Both the position numbers and the translations under genes were made by a program. The notes beneath the pieces were generated by a model that was not told the DNA's origin, did not search any database, and saw nothing but the letters and a program-made list of their open reading frames with translations. A DNA stretch of 8,901 nucleotides, taken from Bryobacterales bacterium (GTDB lineage Bacteria > Acidobacteriota > Terriglobia > Bryobacterales > Bryobacteraceae). Below, one piece after another: positions 6,173-8,901 of this stretch; position 1 is the stretch's first letter, and each line of letters opens with the position of its first letter. The stretch covers positions 1-8,901 of the forward strand of contig SHUN01000086.1 of NCBI GenBank assembly GCA_009697495.1, in the 5' to 3' direction.

Positions 6173-7000
6173 TTGCCAGCCGCACTCTATCTTGTCGCCA
6201 CCCCCATCGGAAACCTTGAGGACATCTCCCTTCGAGCCATTCGTATTTTGAAGGACGAGGTCGACCGCATCGCCTGTGAAGACACCCGCCACAGCCGAAA
6301 ACTCCTCGTTCACTACGGAATCAATAAGCCTCTGGTGAGCTACCACGAGCACAATGAAAGGGATCGCGGCGAAGAACTCCTAGCCGCCCTTCTCGCCGGA
6401 GAAAAAATAGCCCTGATCAGTGACGCGGGCACGCCCCTCATTTCCGACCCCGGCTATCGCCTCGTCGCCGCCGCCGCAGCGGCCGGAATCCCCATCATTC
6501 CCATCCCCGGCGCCTCCGCCATCCTCACCGCCCTGTGCGCCTCTGGATTGCCCACCGATGCCTTCGCCTTCGGCGGCTTTCTCCCGCCCAAACAGGGCCA
6601 GCGCCGCAAGGCCCTCGAAGCCTGGGCCGAATCCCCCGCCACACTCGTTTTCTATGAGGCGCCCCACCGAATCCTCGAAGCTCTCGCCGATATCGAGACC
6701 GTGCTCGGCGAGCGGCCCGTCGTCCTTGCCCGTGAACTCACCAAACTCCACGAAGAGTTTCTCCGAGGCACCGCCCGCCAAGTCCGCGATCAACTCAGCA
6801 GCGCCAACACGCGCGGCGAAATGGTGATACTCATCGGCCGCGGCGTCGCCGGCCTCCGCGACGACCGGCCGCTTCCGGAAGCCGTCGCCGACGCCATCCG
6901 CGGCGGCATGGACCGCATGGACGCCATCAAGCACGTCGCCCGCCAACGCGGCCTCTCAAAACGCGAAGTCTATAAAGCAAGCACAGCAGAGGGACAGTAA
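6173..7000 (+). CDS. rsmI: 16S rRNA (cytidine1402-2'-O)-methyltransferase RsmI
   Basis: The 275-residue protein is RsmI, the SAM-dependent enzyme that 2'-O-methylates C1402 of 16S rRNA in the ribosomal P site. Tetrapyrrole-methylase-fold signatures occur in order: LYLVATPIGNLEDI (5-18), CEDTRHS (35-41), SDAGTPLISDPG (83-94), PGAS (112-115), YEAPHR (161-166) and ARELTK (187-192). A C-terminal helical extension includes GLSKREVYK (260-268). Length is normal. The start must be the TTG at 6173: the frame is closed by TAG at 6161-6163, and the conserved LYLVATP motif begins four residues after TTG. No Shine-Dalgarno is visible, and a -10 box ends 8 nt upstream, so the mRNA may be leaderless. glpD follows after 30 nt and is probably cotranscribed. 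Confidence 0.96.
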   Translation: MPAALYLVATPIGNLEDISLRAIRILKDEVDRIACEDTRHSRKLLVHYGINKPLVSYHEHNERDRGEELLAALLAGEKIALISDAGTPLISDPGYRLVAAAAAAGIPIIPIPGASAILTALCASGLPTDAFAFGGFLPPKQGQRRKALEAWAESPATLVFYEAPHRILEALADIETVLGERPVVLARELTKLHEEFLRGTARQVRDQLSSANTRGEMVILIGRGVAGLRDDRPLPEAVADAIRGGMDRMDAIKHVARQRGLSKREVYKASTAEGQ

Positions 7001-7030
7001 CCACTTTCCCCTGATAATGAGTAGAGCGGA

Positions 7031-8530
7031 ATGAGTACTCTCTCAGATTTATCCGGTGGAACTTTCGACGTCGCCATCATCGGCGGCGGCATCATCGGCG
7101 CCGGTATCGCCCGTGATCTCGCTCTCCGAGGCGCTCGCGTGGCGCTCGTTGAAAAAGGCGACTTCGGCAGCGGCACCACCAGCGGCTCCACCCGTCTCAT
7201 CCACGGCGGCCTGCGGTATTTGGAGATGCTCGATTTCAGCCTCGTCCGCATGGACCTGCGCGAGCGGGAGATCCTTCTCCGCATCGCCCCCCACTTGGTC
7301 AAACCGCTCGAATTCCGCATCCCCTTCATCCATCAGTCCGCCTGGTTCCGCGCCAAAATGCGCGCCGGACTCCTGCTCTACGACGCCCTCAGTTACGATC
7401 GTTCCCTCCCCGGCCACCGCTTCCTCAGTAACGCCGAAACGCTCGCCGATGAACCAGCCTTGACAACCGGCGGCCTCCACGGCGCGGCCAGCTATTTCGA
7501 CGCCCAGGTCAGCATGCCGGAGCGCCTTTGCCTCGAAAACCTGATCGACGCCGTCCGCCACGGCGCCGTCGTCAAAAACTACTGCCAAGTTCGCTCCGCC
7601 ACGAAAATCAATGGCAAAGTGCAAAGCCTGCTCGTCCGCGACACCGGCACCGGCGACGAATCCGAACTCCGCGCCAAACTCTTCGTCAACGCCACCGGTG
7701 CCTGGTTTGATCGGGTCCAGACGATTGTCTCCGGCGCCCCCAGCCGCCGCCTCCGCACCACCAAGGGCATCCACCTGACCTGCGCGCCACTCGTCAACAA
7801 AGCCAATGTGCTCTTCTCGCCACTCGACGGACGCCTCTTCTTCGTCATTCCCTTGTTCGGAAAAACCTGGATCGGAACCACCGATACAGACTACCCCGAT
7901 GACCCCGCCGGCGTCCGCGCGGAAGCTGACGACATCGAGTATCTCCTCCGCTCAGTAGAACCGTTCTTCCCCGCCATTCGCTCCCTCGCCATTTATTCGA
8001 CCAACGCCGGCGTCCGCGCACTCGTCCGTCAGGGCGGCTCGGAGTCGTCCGTTTCCCGTCGGCATAAAATCGAGGAAACCCAGCCCGGAATGTTCTCCGT
8101 TCTCGGCGGAAAAATCACCGGTTACCGCGCTATCGCCCAAGAAGCCGCCGACGCCGTCTGCGCCCGTCTCGGTATCACTGCGGAATGCCAGACCGCCGCG
8201 GCGTCGCTCCCCGGCGGCCATGGCGCCAATGTGGACTCTCTCTACGGCAGCCGCGAGGACGAACTGTGTGCGCTTTCCGGCTCGTTTGGCCGAATCGGTG
8301 CCCAGGCCCGACTCGCCGTTCGCCACGAATTCTGCCAACACCTCGACGATTTCCTGCTACGCCGGACCGAACATGCTTTCGCGCCCGATTGGGGCGCCTC
8401 CGTCGCTCCCGAGGCCCTCGCTGCTTTGGCCGTAGAACTGGCGTGGACCAAAGCGCAGCGCGAGGAAGAATGGCGCCGCTATCGCGCCGCGGCCGTTCGG
8501 GCCGGCGCTGTTACCGAGCCGCGACCGTAA
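7031..8530 (+). CDS. glpD: Aerobic glycerol-3-phosphate dehydrogenase GlpD
   Basis: The 499-residue flavoprotein oxidises sn-glycerol 3-phosphate to dihydroxyacetone phosphate at the inner face of the membrane, passing electrons to quinone. The N-terminal FAD-binding motif DVAIIGGGIIGAG (13-25) is complete. It is followed by the family signatures TSGSTRLIHGGLRYLE (50-65), FVNATGAW (218-225), IPLFGKTWIGTTDTDY (273-288) and VLGGKITGYR (357-366), then the C-terminal helical cap (about 390-499). Length matches E. coli GlpD (501). The ATG has GAGCGGA just upstream, a weak and close ribosome site. It lies 30 nt after rsmI with no terminator between them. No glpK or glpF is visible in the window; the next gene begins 352 nt later. 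Confidence 0.95.
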   Translation: MSTLSDLSGGTFDVAIIGGGIIGAGIARDLALRGARVALVEKGDFGSGTTSGSTRLIHGGLRYLEMLDFSLVRMDLREREILLRIAPHLVKPLEFRIPFIHQSAWFRAKMRAGLLLYDALSYDRSLPGHRFLSNAETLADEPALTTGGLHGAASYFDAQVSMPERLCLENLIDAVRHGAVVKNYCQVRSATKINGKVQSLLVRDTGTGDESELRAKLFVNATGAWFDRVQTIVSGAPSRRLRTTKGIHLTCAPLVNKANVLFSPLDGRLFFVIPLFGKTWIGTTDTDYPDDPAGVRAEADDIEYLLRSVEPFFPAIRSLAIYSTNAGVRALVRQGGSESSVSRRHKIEETQPGMFSVLGGKITGYRAIAQEAADAVCARLGITAECQTAAASLPGGHGANVDSLYGSREDELCALSGSFGRIGAQARLAVRHEFCQHLDDFLLRRTEHAFAPDWGASVAPEALAALAVELAWTKAQREEEWRRYRAAAVRAGAVTEPRP

Positions 8531-8622
8531 GGGAGCGCCCATGGGCCTGCGGCCCACCAAAAAGGATGAAGGCGCGCGTGACTGGTGTCCTGGAATCAAC
8601 AACTTGGATCGCGCCTTCAACG

Positions 8623-8650
8623 GAGCGGGTACCCCTCCGCGAGCCCGCTC
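8623..8650. repeat. Inverted repeat in the glpD trailer
   Basis: GAGCGGG (8623-8629) pairs perfectly with CCCGCTC (8644-8650) around a 14-nt loop, about 95 nt after the glpD stop. There is no T-run after it, so it is not a classical intrinsic terminator. It could stop decay of the rsmI-glpD mRNA. Confidence 0.45.
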
Positions 8651-8713
8651 TTGGGAATCTCCCATCGTCGGCAATCCGGAAACGTTCTTTGACAATCGAA
8701 TATCAATAAGGTG

Positions 8714-8773
8714 CCCGGCTACCGCTCGCCTACCCAAACTGTATTCAATTTCGGGTAGGCGGGGACTAGCGGG
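8714..8773. repeat. Long imperfect inverted repeat upstream of the last gene
   Basis: The core CGCCTACCC (8727-8735) pairs perfectly with GGGTAGGCG (8753-8761) and extends by a T-G and a C-G pair, giving 11 bp around a 17-nt loop. Beyond a 3x3 internal loop, GCTA (8718-8721) pairs with TAGC (8767-8770), then CCC (8714-8716) with GGG (8771-8773) across one bulged G. The 60-nt structure ends 109 nt before the ATG of the next gene. It may be an operator, a leader RNA element or a small mobile repeat. No poly-T follows, so terminator function is doubtful. Confidence 0.55.
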
Positions 8774-8882
8774 TCTTTCGCAAAACCGGGCGTGTTTTCT
8801 TCGTAGCGCAGCCTTATGGACTGACCCCCTAAAGTGCGACACGCTGAAAGAACACACATTGCATTAAACGGGAGGTCTAGCG

Positions 8883-8901
8883 ATGGCAAAGTGGCGGCGC
8901 C
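8883..8901 (+). CDS. Start of an unidentified gene cut by the window edge
   Basis: An ATG at 8883 is preceded by GGGAGG at 8870-8875 with 7-nt spacing, a strong ribosome binding site. Only MAKWRR is visible before the window ends, a basic N-terminus too short to assign. It is separated from glpD by 352 nt and probably has its own promoter. Confidence 0.6.

Larger units (their letters stand above)
8531..8882. other. Structured non-coding region between glpD and the next gene
   Basis: This 352-nt stretch begins with overlapping palindromes right after the glpD stop: GCCCATGGGC (8537-8546) and the hairpin GGGCC-TGC-GGCCC (8543-8555). Two longer inverted repeats follow (8623-8650 and 8714-8773). 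A plus-strand frame is open from an ATG at 8541 to 8867 behind GGGAG, but its weak third-position GC bias, lack of recognisable motifs and the hairpins crossing it argue against a gene. No tRNA was found. The final 20 nt hold a good ribosome binding site for the next gene. TTGACA at 8689-8694 has no -10 at the right distance. Confidence 0.6.

Noticed and set aside
8689..8706. TTGACA at 8689-8694 as a promoter for the last gene
   Set aside because: The only AT-rich -10-like bases (8701-8706) are 6 nt away, and nothing fits at 16-18 nt.
8357..8857. 166-codon minus-strand open frame overlapping the end of glpD
   Set aside because: It is antisense to the conserved GlpD cap domain, has no domain signature and no good ribosome site.
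8541..8867. 108-codon plus-strand open frame after glpD, with GGGAG upstream
   Set aside because: Its codon use lacks the GC-ending bias of the neighbours, it has no recognisable motif, and two inverted repeats cross it. A translated small gene cannot be wholly excluded.

Overview
This 8.9 kb window looks like chromosomal DNA from a high-GC bacterium. Several family-level resemblances (the Cys-rich tail of the first acetyltransferase, the membrane protein with a degenerate JAMM domain) suggest Acidobacteriota, but this is inference from protein style, not a phylogenetic result. No transposase, phage gene, CRISPR array, rRNA or tRNA was found.

Layout. The left edge (1-144) holds the C-terminus of a GNAT acetyltransferase. 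An AT-richer intergenic stretch (145-434) carries short direct repeats and a TATAAT box. It leads into a free-standing molybdopterin-binding-domain protein (435-1406), which ends in an imperfect palindrome followed by a clear intrinsic terminator (1468-1500). Next comes a tightly packed four-gene plus-strand unit. It contains an enolase-superfamily acid-sugar dehydratase or racemase (1520-2767), a NodB-type polysaccharide deacetylase (2772-3467), an acyl carrier protein (3464-3733) and a FabF/NodE-type beta-ketoacyl-ACP synthase (3730-4935). The gap between the first two is 4 nt; the other two junctions are 4-nt ATGA overlaps. Convergent to this unit is a minus-strand membrane-anchored protein with a degenerate JAMM/MPN domain (4975-6120). 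It is divergent from rsmI (6173-7000), and the 52-bp gap appears to hold a symmetric -10 element usable in both directions. Aerobic glycerol-3-phosphate dehydrogenase glpD (7031-8530) follows 30 nt after rsmI. The last 352 non-coding bases hold two inverted repeats and lead to the start of a gene cut off by the window edge (8883).

How the genes may work together. RsmI (16S rRNA methylation) and GlpD (glycerol-3-phosphate oxidation) are housekeeping functions. The most interesting group is the deacetylase-ACP-ketosynthase cassette. It brings together the same three family types as rhizobial NodB, NodF and NodE, so a dedicated acyl chain may be linked to a deacetylated glycan or another envelope molecule. 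No NodA- or NodC-like gene is present, so this is a hypothesis about pathway logic and not a claim of Nod factor synthesis. The enolase-superfamily enzyme upstream could act on a sugar acid, but its link to the cassette rests on operon position only.
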